NCBI GenBank assembly: GCA_019055375.1
Contig: JAHQIW010007221.1
Location: forward strand, 33,050 to 97,049
Source of the DNA: Parelaphostrongylus tenuis
Taxonomy: Eukaryota > Nematoda > Chromadorea > Rhabditida > Metastrongylidae
Length of the DNA stretch: 64,000 bases
Direction of reading: 5' to 3'
The notes beneath the pieces were generated by a model. It did not search any database, was not told the origin of the DNA, and saw only the letters and a program-made list of their open reading frames with translations. The translations under genes and the position numbers were made by a program. This document shows positions 63,760 to 64,000 of this stretch, one piece after another. How positions within the stretch are numbered: position 1 is the stretch's first letter; each line of letters starts with the position of its first letter.

Positions 63760-63905
63760 TAGAGGTGATATGACGTTAGGACTATTTATCCAATAATGTT
63801 GAGTGATGCGGCTTTGAACGGCGGATGGGATTCGAACCCAAATTTCACCCTTTCCGGGAGCGCGTGCTAACCATTGCACTACGGGAGCTCCATTCTGCAT
63901 TACTC
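63760..63905 (-). repeat. tRNA-like arm of a foldback element
   Basis: The outer edge is gatatgacgttagg and aataatgttgagtgatg. The minus strand then has gtagtgcaatggttagcacg (box A-like) and gggttcgaatcccatcc (box B-like, close to a perfect tRNA T-arm). Only one arm lies within the window. It is the best preserved tRNA-like module here but has no complete acceptor stem. Confidence 0.65.
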
Positions 63906-64000
63906 TTTCAAAATTGTATTTATCCAAAGAACGCGAATCCTTGCGTGGAACTCGCATCTTATCAAAGACGCGCCCTCTTGATGACCACTATTCGAACAAT

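Noticed and set aside
63780..63900. A genuine tRNA gene on the minus strand
   Set aside because: Boxes A and B are good, but I cannot form a full cloverleaf with an acceptor stem, and the flanks match the foldback family.

Overview
The window is nuclear DNA of a nematode, most likely a hookworm or close strongylid (Necator or Ancylostoma type). It is AT-rich, its genes are split into small exons of about 60-385 bases with long introns, and it is full of mariner relics, an RTE-type retrotransposon and tRNA-derived SINEs. The species call rests on recognising these repeat types by eye, not on a database search. There is no bacterial-style gene organisation, CRISPR array or operon.

Layout. Bases 1-614 (minus) hold the exons of an unidentified gene running off the left edge. 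Bases 1717-15295 (minus) hold a nearly complete gene for mitochondrial delta-1-pyrroline-5-carboxylate synthase (P5CS/ALDH18A1, C. elegans alh-13). I rebuilt it from 20 exons encoding about 764 residues. Its ATG lies two bases after a TTTCAG site that looks like a trans-splice acceptor. Its introns carry a SINE with an 11-base target duplication, a MITE with perfect 48-base inverted repeats, a mariner relic and simple repeats. Two defects stand out: one extra base in the kinase domain and one TG in place of an AG splice acceptor.

Bases 15300-26500 are mostly non-coding, with decayed mariner/Tc1 and RTE pieces. Bases 26571-44238 (plus) hold the 3' part of a second large gene. Seven exons, separated by introns of 1.3-4.8 kb, were found by eye. 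All six junctions keep reading phase and the last exon ends in a stop. The product is not recognised. It starts with helical, HEAT/ARM-like sequence, has a basic Ser-rich linker and ends in an amphipathic helix.

Bases 44240-64000 are a transposon graveyard. A mariner sits inside another mariner (48580-50165). A full-length but dead RTE element (53315-56913) has an 11-base target duplication and a 412-base mariner MITE in its reverse transcriptase. Several families of foldback MITEs occur, some with tRNA-gene-like arms.

The two host genes show no functional link. P5CS starts proline and ornithine synthesis from glutamate. I did not find a clearly new biological system. The items most worth following up are the unidentified plus-strand gene, the palindromic elements ending in tRNA-like modules, the nested insertions and the P5CS lesions.
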